DNA of 64,000 nucleotides from Frondihabitans sp. PAMC 28766 (GTDB lineage Bacteria > Actinomycetota > Actinomycetes > Actinomycetales > Microbacteriaceae): the NCBI RefSeq assembly GCF_001577365.1, contig NZ_CP014513.1:1240001-1304000 (forward strand), in the 5' to 3' direction. Shown here in pieces: positions 26,872 through 35,064 of the stretch; the stretch's first letter is position 1, and each line of letters begins with the position of its first letter. The position numbers and the translations under genes are program-made. Under the pieces are notes generated by a model. It was not told the origin of the DNA, did not search any database, and saw nothing but the letters and a program-made list of their open reading frames with translations.

Positions 26872-28682
26872 ACGGCTCGCACGAGGTCGACCTCGACTAC
26901 CTGAACGAGTCGGCTCGCACTTTCGACGAGACCGCGACGTACTGTGAAGAGCTGCGCGCGAAGATCGGTGCGCTCGCCGCACGCCTCGGCGGCACCTGGT
27001 CGGGCCAGGCCGAGGCGCAGTTCGCCGAGCTGCAGCAGCAGTGGGCCGCGGGCGCCGCCGAGATGGCCGAGGGCATGGCCCTCATCACGCAGACGGCACG
27101 CATCGCGCACGAAAACTACAGTCGCACCAAGACGCCAACCTGCGGATGTGGGGGTGACCCGGTGACTACCGTCAAAGTGACCCCCTCGGCCTACGCCGGG
27201 GTCGCGCACACGTTCAACGGCGCGATCTCGTCGCTGACGTCGCACGCCGAGTCCGCACTCGGATCGCTGGCCGCCTCGGCAGGGATGGCCGGCTCCGACC
27301 CGGTCGGCAGTCGCTGGGCCGCCGCCTACGATCCGGTGGCCGCGTCGGTCTTCCGTGCCCTCACCGCCGCGTCGAGCACCATGGCGAGCATCTCGCACGG
27401 CATCGACGTGACCGGGCAGAACCACGCGAACTCCGATTCGGCCTCGGCAGGCAAGGGGCTGGCTGCGTGGGCCGGCTTCAGCACCCCGCATCCTGTCGCC
27501 TTCTCGTCACCGCCCTCGTCGGCAGGCGGTTCGTCCTCGCCGCCGACGGGCTGGGATCTCGTCAAGGATGCGGTCGGCGTCGCCTGGCCGAGCGGCGACA
27601 CCGGCAAACTGCGCGCGACCGCCGCGGCCTGGGGCCGTCTCGCTGACGGCATCGAGGGTGTGCACTCGGCGCACCTGCGCGACTCGACGGCACCCATCGA
27701 CTCGTTCATGTCGGCTGAGATCCCGCACATCCAGACGACCGTGCACACGACCTCGGCCCAGCTCACCTCGGTGGCGTCTCAAGCGCGGGGGCTGCAGTCG
27801 GCGACGAGCGGTTATGCCGATCAGATCGATGCCGTGCGGGCATCGTCCGTCATCACCCTTGTTGCTCTCGGCGCGGCCGTCACCGCTACGACCGGTGCCG
27901 GTGTAGCGCTGACGCTGTTCACCTTCGGCGGCTCGGATGCGGGCGCGGCTCTCGCGGATGCCGCCGAGGTCGCTGCCGCCGCAGCGAAGATCGCCGCGCA
28001 GATCGCGATCGTCGCCGCGTTCGTCGGCATGGCCGAGTCGACGCTCGAAGACCTGCACGTCCAGATCTCGTCGGCCAGTGCCATCCTCGAGGGCATCAGG
28101 ATCGCCAAGTACGTCGTATCGACGATCAGCCCGCCGAACAAGAAAGCGAAGCCCTACTACCCGCAGGGCCCGCGCGACGGCGAGCAGAACCGGCCCATCC
28201 CGTTGCCCGGGCCTCTGCCCCTGCCCGATGGCAAGACGCTGACGCAGAAGCAGCCGAAGAAGAACGAGCGGACGCTCGTGCTGATGATCAAGCCGGGGTG
28301 GGACGAGAGTCAGGTCAAGCAAGCCGCTTTAAAAACTGCCGAACTCAATGCCATTGCTGTTTCGGGCGAAGATGGAGGCCTCCGCAGGACTCGGGTCCGC
28401 CGGGGCAAAGTCAAGAATCTTCGGAAGCGCTTTCTCCAGGAACATCCCGGGACCGACTTAGCCGGCAAAGACGTTGACCACATTCACGAGCTGCAACTCG
28501 GAGGTGAAGACGATGTCGCCAACATGCAACCCCTCGACAAAAGTGTCAATCGAAGTATCGGTGCTCAGATTCAGCAACAGATTGCCAAGGACGAGCGTGG
28601 GACGCAATACAAGCGCGTCGTGTTGATTCAGCCACCTATGGGCGTGAGCGTCCCCGAGGCGCAGGACAATTGGCCTCAGTAG
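26868..28682 (+). CDS. WXG100-headed polymorphic toxin with C-terminal HNH-type nuclease domain (may be a frameshift fusion of two genes)
   Basis: As sequenced, one 604-residue frame. Residues 1-88 are a second WXG100 domain (W44-S-G46 in LGGTWSGQAEAQFAEL). Residues about 99-470 are an Ala/Ser-rich helical region with hydrophobic stretches (SSVITLVALGAAVTATTGAG). The C-terminus (about 480-604) is a basic domain with V536-D-H-I-H-E-L-Q-L-G-G and NMQPLDKSVNRSIGAQI, the His/Asn pattern of HNH/endonuclease-VII-like toxin tips. The base composition drops to about 55 percent GC at the tip. A one-base loss near 27126-27131 may have fused an original WXG100 gene (which would end D-A-N-L-R-M-W-G-stop at 27155-27157) to a toxin gene starting at GTG 27162. 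Three putative immunity genes follow one base after the stop. Confidence 0.75.
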   Translation: MNGSHEVDLDYLNESARTFDETATYCEELRAKIGALAARLGGTWSGQAEAQFAELQQQWAAGAAEMAEGMALITQTARIAHENYSRTKTPTCGCGGDPVTTVKVTPSAYAGVAHTFNGAISSLTSHAESALGSLAASAGMAGSDPVGSRWAAAYDPVAASVFRALTAASSTMASISHGIDVTGQNHANSDSASAGKGLAAWAGFSTPHPVAFSSPPSSAGGSSSPPTGWDLVKDAVGVAWPSGDTGKLRATAAAWGRLADGIEGVHSAHLRDSTAPIDSFMSAEIPHIQTTVHTTSAQLTSVASQARGLQSATSGYADQIDAVRASSVITLVALGAAVTATTGAGVALTLFTFGGSDAGAALADAAEVAAAAAKIAAQIAIVAAFVGMAESTLEDLHVQISSASAILEGIRIAKYVVSTISPPNKKAKPYYPQGPRDGEQNRPIPLPGPLPLPDGKTLTQKQPKKNERTLVLMIKPGWDESQVKQAALKTAELNAIAVSGEDGGLRRTRVRRGKVKNLRKRFLQEHPGTDLAGKDVDHIHELQLGGEDDVANMQPLDKSVNRSIGAQIQQQIAKDERGTQYKRVVLIQPPMGVSVPEAQDNWPQ

Positions 28683-28683
28683 C

Positions 28684-29361
28684 ATGTTCGGCATGACGTT
28701 CGAGCAGGATGACGACGATCGCGCCATAGCCACCATTTTGCGGGAGGCGAACAAGGGCCACTCGGCAGCGCTCATGGCGGACACGGATCCAACGGGGCTA
28801 TGCATGCCGAATGTCGCGGTTTATCTGCTGCGAAAGAGTTCGAAGTCCGTACGGTTGACCAGTGAGTCGTCGGTCGACAATCTCTCTGCCGCATTCTTCC
28901 TCTTTTTGAGCTATGACGTCTGGGACCGCGCCCTGCGCATTGCCCGGGAGGTGGCCGACATTCCGAAGCTACGGTGGGGGCAGTTCGAACCCCTTCGCGA
29001 CATGCTCCAGGGTGCCCGGTGGTACGCCGCACGGCATGGATTGCACGAAATCGTCGATGAATTAGCAGCATCTGCCTTCCAGCCGAGCGATTATGAGCCG
29101 CTGTTCATGGACGGAGGCATCCTGAAGAGGCCGCTTGACAAGCCAAGCAGTCGAGCGAACGTTGGACTGGACCCATCACGTCCGAACGATGCCTATCCGA
29201 CCAATGATCGCCCGCTGCATTTCCTCGACGATCTTGCGATGATGTCGACGATGTGGGGCTACGGCGGGTCAAAGGAGTGGCCGGTCGAGCGGCTCGAGGC
29301 AGAACGGGAGCGGCTTGAAGCAGCCATGAAGGAGCTGCCGGGGATGGCGCCGCTTGGCTAG
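28684..29361 (+). CDS. Putative immunity protein 1 (three-member tandem family)
   Basis: A 225-residue product with no signal peptide and no recognised domain. It is a paralogue of the next two genes: all share a FFLFLSYDVWDRAL-like helix, R-D-M-L-Q-G-A-R-W-Y-A, the S-R-A-N-V-G-L-D motif and the C-terminal WGYGGSKEWPVERLEAERER with MKELPGM. The ATG follows the toxin stop by one base, so translation is coupled. Position directly after a toxin tip and low GC support an immunity role (inference from polymorphic toxin organisation); direct evidence is lacking. Confidence 0.65.
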   Translation: MFGMTFEQDDDDRAIATILREANKGHSAALMADTDPTGLCMPNVAVYLLRKSSKSVRLTSESSVDNLSAAFFLFLSYDVWDRALRIAREVADIPKLRWGQFEPLRDMLQGARWYAARHGLHEIVDELAASAFQPSDYEPLFMDGGILKRPLDKPSSRANVGLDPSRPNDAYPTNDRPLHFLDDLAMMSTMWGYGGSKEWPVERLEAERERLEAAMKELPGMAPLG

Positions 29362-30046
29362 CTCTAGCGGAATCGTGGGCGTCGAGGAGTCGCGTGAACC
29401 TCGGGGTGCCATTCGTTCGACGCTGGCGGCGGCGACTCGTGACTACGGGCCCGCCATATCGTCGGCTTTGACCGTGGAAGGCCTCGGTCTCCCCAAGGTC
29501 GCCACGCTCCTGGTGAAGAGAGCGGGCAAGTCAGTGGTCTTCACGAGCGACAGATCGAAGGTGGACCTATTGCAGGCTTTCTTCGTCCTCCTGGCCTACG
29601 ACAAGTGGGATCGAGCGTCGCCCATAGCCGTCACGCTCTCACAGATCAAGAACCTGGGAACGGGTCAGTTCGCCGTTCTTCGCTACATGCTCCATGGTGC
29701 ACGTTGGTATGCGGTGCGACACGGATTTGACGAAGCCGCCGAAGAGCTGACGCCTGCCGCATTTCAGCCGGACGGGTATCGGCCCCTCATTCTCGATGGC
29801 ACTAGTCTCCGACGGCCGCTGGACCATCCTGTCCGGAGAGCCAATGTCGGCCTGGACCCAGACCGACCGAATGACGCATTCGTCGAAAGCGCTCGCCCGT
29901 CGCCTTTTCTGCTTGACCTGGCCGAAATGGCGACGATGTGGGGCTACGGCGGGTCGAAAGAGTGGCCTGTCGAGCGGCTCGAGGCAGAACGGGAGCGACT
30001 CGAGAGAGCAATGAAGGAGCTGCCTGGGATGGAGCCCCTTGCTTAG
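29354..30046 (+). CDS. Putative immunity protein 2 (tandem paralogue)
   Basis: A 230-residue product, paralogous to both neighbours (FFVLLAYDKWDRAS; MLHGARWYAVRHGFDEAAEE; RRANVGLDPDRPNDAF; WGYGGSKEWPVERLEAERER). The DNA for the last 100 bases is almost identical to gene 1, pointing to recent duplication or gene conversion. The start shown is TTG overlapping the previous stop by 8 bases; GTG at 29375 would give 223 residues and is equally possible. The N-terminal 45 residues diverge most. Function inferred only from position. Confidence 0.62.
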   Translation: MASSSGIVGVEESREPRGAIRSTLAAATRDYGPAISSALTVEGLGLPKVATLLVKRAGKSVVFTSDRSKVDLLQAFFVLLAYDKWDRASPIAVTLSQIKNLGTGQFAVLRYMLHGARWYAVRHGFDEAAEELTPAAFQPDGYRPLILDGTSLRRPLDHPVRRANVGLDPDRPNDAFVESARPSPFLLDLAEMATMWGYGGSKEWPVERLEAERERLERAMKELPGMEPLA

Positions 30047-30115
30047 CGCCGCTCGCTTCGACGCTCTCGACGCGGGCGCTCGAGATGTCTGGGTGCGTTC
30101 CGGTATGAGCCCCCC

Positions 30116-30796
30116 GTGAGCTTTGCCGGCTATCAGGGAGGTGGGGATGCCGACGCTCGGCGTCGCCATATCCGCGGCCTTCTCGCGGAGGCGACTCGGC
30201 GGCACGGCAGGGCTATCGCGGGCGCGGTCGACCCGACGGGGATCACCCTTCCGCGGGTGGCCACGTACCTCGCCGCTCGGAGCGCCAAGTCGGTCGTCTT
30301 CACGAGTCAGCGTTCGGTCGGCTGTCTTCGGCAGGCCTTCTTTCTGCTTCTGGCAGACGGGCAGTGGGAACGAGTCGAGTTCATCGCCGACCGCCTGGCG
30401 ACGGTGCGAAAACACGAATCCGGGCCATTCGAGCCCATTCGCGACATGATCAACGGTGCTCGTTGGTACGCCGTCCGGGCTGGATTGCGATCGGTGATCG
30501 AACGGCTGACGCCCGCCGCATTCGATCCGCCCGGTTACAAGCCGCTTTTCCTTTCGGGAGAGAGCCTCATGCGTCCCCTCGATGACCCGGCGACCCGCGC
30601 CAACGTGGGGCTCGACACCAACGAGCCGTTCGACATCCTGCCCGTCTCCGAGCGGCCAGGGCCTTTTCTGATGGACCTGTCGAAGATGTCGACGATGTGG
30701 GCCTACGGCGGCTCGGCAGAGTGGCCGGTCGAGCGGCTGGAGGCCGAGCGGGTGCGGCTCGAGGCCGCGATGAAAGAGCTGCCGGGAATGCACTGA
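30116..30796 (+). CDS. Putative immunity protein 3 (tandem paralogue)
   Basis: A 226-residue product with the same family blocks (FFLLLADGQWERVEF; MINGARWYAVRAGL; TRANVGLDTNEPFDIL; WAYGGSAEWPVERLEAERVR; MKELPGMH). It is the most divergent of the three and has higher GC, so it is probably the oldest copy or adapted to the host. It starts with GTG 69 bases after copy 2, without a strong ribosome-binding site. An array of related immunity genes could protect against variant toxin tips carried by competitors (inference). Confidence 0.62.
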   Translation: MSFAGYQGGGDADARRRHIRGLLAEATRRHGRAIAGAVDPTGITLPRVATYLAARSAKSVVFTSQRSVGCLRQAFFLLLADGQWERVEFIADRLATVRKHESGPFEPIRDMINGARWYAVRAGLRSVIERLTPAAFDPPGYKPLFLSGESLMRPLDDPATRANVGLDTNEPFDILPVSERPGPFLMDLSKMSTMWAYGGSAEWPVERLEAERVRLEAAMKELPGMH

Positions 30797-30811
30797 CGCC
30801 CAGGCCGGCGG

Positions 30812-31572
30812 CTACCAGGCGCTCGGGTCGATCATGCGCTCGAGGAGGCCGAAGACGGCGTTCTGCAAGAAGAGCGCCGCAGGCATCAGGCTCGCGTCGA
30901 CGAGGGCCTCGGCCTCGGCGCCGCTGGCGCCCGTCGAGGCATCCCAGCCGATGACCCCGCCGAGGTAGGTCGCGGCGTCCCACACCTGGCCCGCCACGTG
31001 ATCTCGCAGCTGGCTCTCGGCGAGGCCTGCTCCTCCTGCATGACGCCCTCCTGCCATGGGTCGCCGGTCGCGGCGACCTGGACGGCGTCCGAGGCCGCGG
31101 TCGTCATCGCGAGCTCGGCCCCGACGCCCCGGGCGTACTTCTCGCGAGCCTTCTCGCCCGGAGTGCGCTCCCACATCGCGCCGAGGCCGCGGGCGTCACG
31201 GAGCTCGACCGACTTCCACAGCACGGCGTCGGTGAGCTCGGCGGCGTCCTCCGTCGACGACTCGTCGACGAGCGGCGCGAGGTCGGCGAGCTGACGGGCG
31301 AGCGCGGTCTCGCCCGCGAGGTCGAGCCAGCGGGGCAGGAAGGTGCGAACGAGCCAGTCGGTGGCGAGGTAGGGGCGCAGGTCTTCGTGGCCGTCGCCGA
31401 GGGTGCCGGCCATGCGCGGGAGGTACTCCATGAGCCTGGCCATCGCGTCGCGGTCCTGCGCCCTGTCCCAGCCCTCGCTGAGGTGCTGCGTGAAGCGCCA
31501 GAGCACCGGCGAGACCCGCTCGGGCTCGAGCTCGTCGAATTCGTCGTCGCTCAGCAGGTTGATCGGCTCCAT
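30812..31572 (-). pseudogene. Uncharacterised protein gene interrupted by one frameshift
   Basis: The frame from ATG at 31572 (MEPINLLSDDEFDELEPERV) is acidic and helical for about 180 codons, then near 31018-31035 coding character moves to another frame (AESQLRDHVAGQVWDAATYL, GVIGWDASTG, NAVFGLLERMIDPSAW) that ends at TAG 30812. A single-base change would restore one product of about 250 residues. No domain was recognised and there is no signal peptide. It lies between the putative immunity array and tsaB, transcribed in the opposite direction. It could be a genuine pseudogene or a sequencing error. Confidence 0.6.
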
Positions 31573-31650
31573 GCGGGCGACGATACCGGTCGAGCAGGAT
31601 CACGGCCGGGCACGTCCCGGGCGCCGGTCGGTACGCGATCGGGCGCCGCC

Positions 31651-31656
31651 TACGAT
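31651..31656 (+). promoter_or_regulatory. -10 element TACGAT for the tsaB-rimI-tsaD operon (leaderless)
   Basis: TACGAT ends exactly 6 bases before the tsaB ATG and no ribosome-binding site lies between, so the transcript should start at the A of ATG. Confidence 0.55.
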
Positions 31657-31662
31657 TGAGGC

Positions 31663-32373
31663 ATGCTGCTTGCGATCGACACCTCGTCGGGAACCTCCGT
31701 CGCCGTCGTCGATCGCGAAGGCGGCGTGCTGGCCGAGGTCACCGAGCTCGACACCCGCCGTCACGCCGAGGTGATCGGCGAGTCGATCGCGTTCTGCCTC
31801 GACTCGGCAGGCGTCAGGCCGCAGGATCTCAGCGCAGTCGTGTCGGGCATGGGGCCGGGGCCGTTCACGGGGCTGCGTGTCGGCATCGCCGCCGCTCGCG
31901 CGTTCGCATTCGGTGCGGACAAGCCGTGCCTGCCCCTGATCAGCCACGACGCCGTGGCATTCGAGCTCACCGGCGGCTTCGCCCGCGCGACCGGCAAGCG
32001 CACCGCCGCAGCCGACCCCGACGACGTGGGTGCGGCAGGGTCGCCGCTGCTCGTCGTCACCGACGCGCGCCGCCGCGAGGTGTACTGGAGCGCCTACACC
32101 GGCATCGACGATCGGGGTCTGCCCGTGCGGCTCGCCGGCCCGTCTCTGGTGCGCCCCGCCGACCTCGACGAGGTGGTCGTGGCATCCTGCGGCCGTGACT
32201 TCGCGGAGGCTGCGGCACGCACCGACCCGGCCGACACGGCCATCTCGGCAGGCTCCCTCGGCATGCTCGGCGAGACGCTCTTCGCGAACGGCCGGCCGTT
32301 CGCCGCCGACGTGCCGCTCTACCTGCGGTCGCCCGACGTGACCGTGCCGGGTGCGCCGAAGAGGGTGTCGTGA
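31663..32373 (+). CDS. tsaB: tRNA threonylcarbamoyladenosine biosynthesis protein TsaB
   Basis: TsaB is the non-catalytic partner of TsaD in t6A37 synthesis. The 236-residue product has MLLAIDTSSGTSVAVVDREG, RRHAEVIGESIAFCL and GMGPGPFTGLRVGIAAARAF, the TsaB signature. It begins a tsaB-rimI-tsaD operon with 4-nt overlaps; its stop overlaps the rimI GTG. Confidence 0.95.
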   Translation: MLLAIDTSSGTSVAVVDREGGVLAEVTELDTRRHAEVIGESIAFCLDSAGVRPQDLSAVVSGMGPGPFTGLRVGIAAARAFAFGADKPCLPLISHDAVAFELTGGFARATGKRTAAADPDDVGAAGSPLLVVTDARRREVYWSAYTGIDDRGLPVRLAGPSLVRPADLDEVVVASCGRDFAEAAARTDPADTAISAGSLGMLGETLFANGRPFAADVPLYLRSPDVTVPGAPKRVS

Positions 32374-32921
32374 GCCCCGTCGACGGTGTCAATGCGCCGG
32401 ACGGTGTCTCTGAGCCGGACGATGTCTCTGCACCGGACGGTTTTACGGTACGCCGGGCCACACCCGACGACCTCGACGCGATCATGCTGCTCGAGACGTC
32501 GATCTTCGTCAGCGACGCGTGGAGCCCCCAGCTGATGGCCGCCGAGCTGACGAACTCGACCGGCTACTACCTCGTCGTGACCTCGTCGGCGGGCGAGATC
32601 GTCGCCTACGCCGGCATGCTGGCGCCCATCGGATCACCGGACTCCGACATCCAGACCATCGCCGTGGCGCCCGGCGCTCGCCGTCACGGCATCGCGCGCG
32701 ACCTCATGCAGCGCATGATGGCCGAGGCGATCGACCGAGGCGCCCGCGAGACGTTTCTCGAAGTGCGCGTCGACAACCCGGGTGCGCAGGCGCTGTACGA
32801 GTCGCTCGGGTTCGAAGGGATCGCCGTGCGACCCCGCTATTACATGCCCGACGGGGTGGACGCGCTCGTGATGCGGGTGCGGCACCGCGCCCCCGACACG
32901 CCCGCTGGAGGCCTCTCGTGA
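32370..32921 (+). CDS. rimI: Ribosomal protein S18-alanine N-acetyltransferase (GNAT family)
   Basis: RimI acetylates the N-terminal alanine of S18; in many bacteria it is encoded between tsaB and tsaD as here. The 183-residue product has a GNAT fold: [20 protein letters not shown], the acetyl-CoA loop [19 protein letters not shown] (motif A RxxGxA variant) and [17 protein letters not shown]. The first 25 residues come from near-identical 18-base tandem repeats (units encoding APDGVS / EPDDVS / APDGF), an unusual extension; the true start may lie later. The gene overlaps both neighbours by 4 bases. Confidence 0.9.
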   Translation: MSPVDGVNAPDGVSEPDDVSAPDGFTVRRATPDDLDAIMLLETSIFVSDAWSPQLMAAELTNSTGYYLVVTSSAGEIVAYAGMLAPIGSPDSDIQTIAVAPGARRHGIARDLMQRMMAEAIDRGARETFLEVRVDNPGAQALYESLGFEGIAVRPRYYMPDGVDALVMRVRHRAPDTPAGGLS

Positions 32922-33970
32922 CAGAACCCGTCGTGCTCGGCATCGAGACCAGCTGCGACGAGACCGGCGTCGGCATCGTCCGCGGCCGCACCCTCCTCGC
33001 CAACGTGATCGCGTCGTCGATGGACGAGCACGCGCGCTACGGCGGCGTCGTGCCCGAGATCGCCGCCCGGGCGCACCTCGAGGCGATGCAGCCCACGCTG
33101 CAGGCGGCGCTCTCCGAGGCGAACCTCACGCTCGACGACATCGACGCGATCGCGGTCACGAGCGGCCCGGGCCTCGCCGGCGCCCTCATGGTCGGCGTCG
33201 GAGCGGCGAAAGCGCTCGCGCTCGGCGCAGGCAAGACGCTGTACGCCGTGAACCACCTCGTCGGGCACGTCGGTGCCGACGTGCTGAGAGACGATGGCAC
33301 CGAGATCGAGCTGCCGACGATCGCCCTGCTGGTGAGCGGCGGCCACACGTCGCTGTTGCACGTCCGCGATCTCCTCGACGACGTCGAACTGCTCGGCGAG
33401 ACGATCGACGACGCCGCGGGCGAAGCCTTCGACAAGGTGGCGCGGCTGCTCGGGCTGCCCTACCCCGGCGGACCTCAGATCGATCGCGTCGCGGCCTCGG
33501 GCGATCCTGCCGCCATCCGCTTCCCCCGCGGTCTCACGCTGCCGAAAGACCTCGACAAGCACCGCTACGACTTCTCGTTCTCGGGCCTCAAGACCGCCGT
33601 GGCGCGCCACGTCGAGAAGCTCGAGAACGCAGGATCAGAGGTGCCCACGGCCGACGTCGCAGCCAGCTTCCGCGAGGCGGTCGTCGACGTGCTGCTGACC
33701 AAGGCTCTAGCTGCGTGCGCCGATCGCGGGGTGCCACGGCTGCTGCTCGGCGGCGGTGTCGTGGCGAACGCGCGGGTGCGCTCCGTCGCCGCGTCGCGTT
33801 GTGAGAGTGCCGGGGTCGAGTTGCGCATCCCGCCGCTCTCGCTCTGCACCGATAACGGCGCGATGATCGCGGCTCTCGGAGCCGAGATGGTCGCGCGCGG
33901 TCGGCAGCCCTCGCCGCTGTCGTTCGGGGCGGACTCGACACTGCCGGTCACGCAGGCGCAGGCCGTCTAG
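32918..33970 (+). CDS. tsaD: tRNA N6-adenosine threonylcarbamoyltransferase TsaD
   Basis: Catalytic subunit of t6A37 formation. The 350-residue product has [20 protein letters not shown], the metal-binding [33 protein letters not shown], the nucleotide loop [13 protein letters not shown] and [14 protein letters not shown] with the C-terminal [14 protein letters not shown]. The GTG start overlaps rimI; the frame is open 133 codons upstream but those lie in rimI. A hairpin follows 35 bases after the stop. Confidence 0.96.
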   Translation: MTEPVVLGIETSCDETGVGIVRGRTLLANVIASSMDEHARYGGVVPEIAARAHLEAMQPTLQAALSEANLTLDDIDAIAVTSGPGLAGALMVGVGAAKALALGAGKTLYAVNHLVGHVGADVLRDDGTEIELPTIALLVSGGHTSLLHVRDLLDDVELLGETIDDAAGEAFDKVARLLGLPYPGGPQIDRVAASGDPAAIRFPRGLTLPKDLDKHRYDFSFSGLKTAVARHVEKLENAGSEVPTADVAASFREAVVDVLLTKALAACADRGVPRLLLGGGVVANARVRSVAASRCESAGVELRIPPLSLCTDNGAMIAALGAEMVARGRQPSPLSFGADSTLPVTQAQAV

Positions 33971-34004
33971 CAGCGTACGGGCTCGACCCTTCTCGAACTC
34001 CACC

Positions 34005-34048
34005 GACCGGCACAGGATCTAGCCCGCGGACTAGAGCGCGTGCCGGTC
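34005..34048 (+). terminator. Hairpin after tsaD
   Basis: GACCGGCAC (34005-34013) pairs perfectly with GTGCCGGTC (34040-34048); an inner TCTAG/CTAGA pairing continues the stem. No T-run follows. It is likely to end the tsaB-rimI-tsaD transcript. Confidence 0.55.
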
Positions 34049-34216
34049 GTCGGAGTGTTGCGGCGGCGGGCTGGAGTGGGGGCGCGGCGGTAGAGTCGTC
34101 GGCAAGCAGCGCCCGGGTCACGGGCGCGGCCGGACGTGGGGGCGCCCGCACTCCGGTGCGACGAGCATCCGAGGTCGATGAAGACGCCGGGTCGACGAGA
34201 AAGCAGAGCAGCGAGC

Positions 34217-35038
34217 ATGTCCGATCAGACCTCCTCCCAGCCCGACCCCGAGGGGCCCGCCGCCGAGCAGGCCGCCGCGGAGCAGCCAGCCGGCGAGCAG
34301 CCCGCGGCCGAGCGGCCTGCCGCCGAGCGGCCTGCCGCCGAGCGGCCTGCCGCCGAGCGGCCTGCCGAGCAGCCCGTGGCCGAGCCGAGCGAGCCCGCGC
34401 AGCCCGCCTACGGCCAGGCGTGGTCGTCGTCGACACGGGAGGAACCCTCAGCCGCGAACCCGTCGCCGGCCGCACCCGCTGCCGACGACCTGCCGCAGTA
34501 CGGCGAAAGGCAGGCGCCCGCCGCCGGCGCGCAGCAGCAGCCTCCGGCCTACGGCGCGCAGCAGCAGCCTCCGGCCTACGGCGCGCAGTCGTCGTCCGGC
34601 CAGCAGCCCGGCTACGGCCAGCAGCCCGGTTACGGCCAACAGCCTTACGGGCAGCAGCCCGGCTACACGCAGCCGTCGTACGGTCAGCAGCAGTACGGCG
34701 CCCAACAGCCGTCCTACGGCCAGCCGAACCCCTACGCGACACAGGGCTACAACTACGGCGCCCCGACCGGCACGACCTCGGGCCTCGCCGTCGCTTCGCT
34801 GATCCTCGGCATCGCGGGCTTCGTCGTCCCGTTCGTGCTGCCCAGCATCGCCGCCGTCATCCTCGGCTTCATGGCCCGCAGTCGCATTCGGCAGAATCCG
34901 CAGGGCGGCTCCGGTCTCGCCGTCGCCGGCATCATCCTCGGCTTCGTCGCGATCCTGATCGCGATCGTGTTCATCGTCTTCGTCGTGATCATCGGCGTGG
35001 CCGTCGCCAACAACCACAGTTTCGACTCTGGGCAGTAG
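34217..35038 (+). CDS. DUF4190 membrane protein with long repetitive Pro/Gln/Tyr-rich N-terminus
   Basis: A 273-residue product. Residues about 1-180 are low complexity: Ala/Glu/Pro with four perfect AERPA units, then QQQPPAYGA twice and many QQPGYG-like units ending YNYGAPTG. The C-terminal 90 residues are the DUF4190 domain with two membrane segments ([40 protein letters not shown]) joined by [16 protein letters not shown]. The repetitive cytoplasmic part is probably disordered. ATG was chosen because GCGAG precedes it and upstream residues lack pattern. Function unknown; such proteins are widespread in actinobacteria. Confidence 0.85.
   Translation: MSDQTSSQPDPEGPAAEQAAAEQPAGEQPAAERPAAERPAAERPAAERPAEQPVAEPSEPAQPAYGQAWSSSTREEPSAANPSPAAPAADDLPQYGERQAPAAGAQQQPPAYGAQQQPPAYGAQSSSGQQPGYGQQPGYGQQPYGQQPGYTQPSYGQQQYGAQQPSYGQPNPYATQGYNYGAPTGTTSGLAVASLILGIAGFVVPFVLPSIAAVILGFMARSRIRQNPQGGSGLAVAGIILGFVAILIAIVFIVFVVIIGVAVANNHSFDSGQ
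34307..34366 (+). repeat. Four perfect 15-nt tandem repeats in the DUF4190 gene
   Basis: GCCGAGCGGCCTGCC occurs four times without change (34307, 34322, 34337, 34352), encoding four AERPA units in frame. Perfect identity suggests recent slippage expansion. Confidence 0.9.
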
Positions 35039-35064
35039 CGGCGCCCAGACCCGCTCGCAGGCGC

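Noticed and set aside
26557..28682. Complete type VII secretion (ESX) locus
   Set aside because: Only WXG100 proteins and the toxin are present; no EccB, EccC, EccD or MycP gene is in the window.
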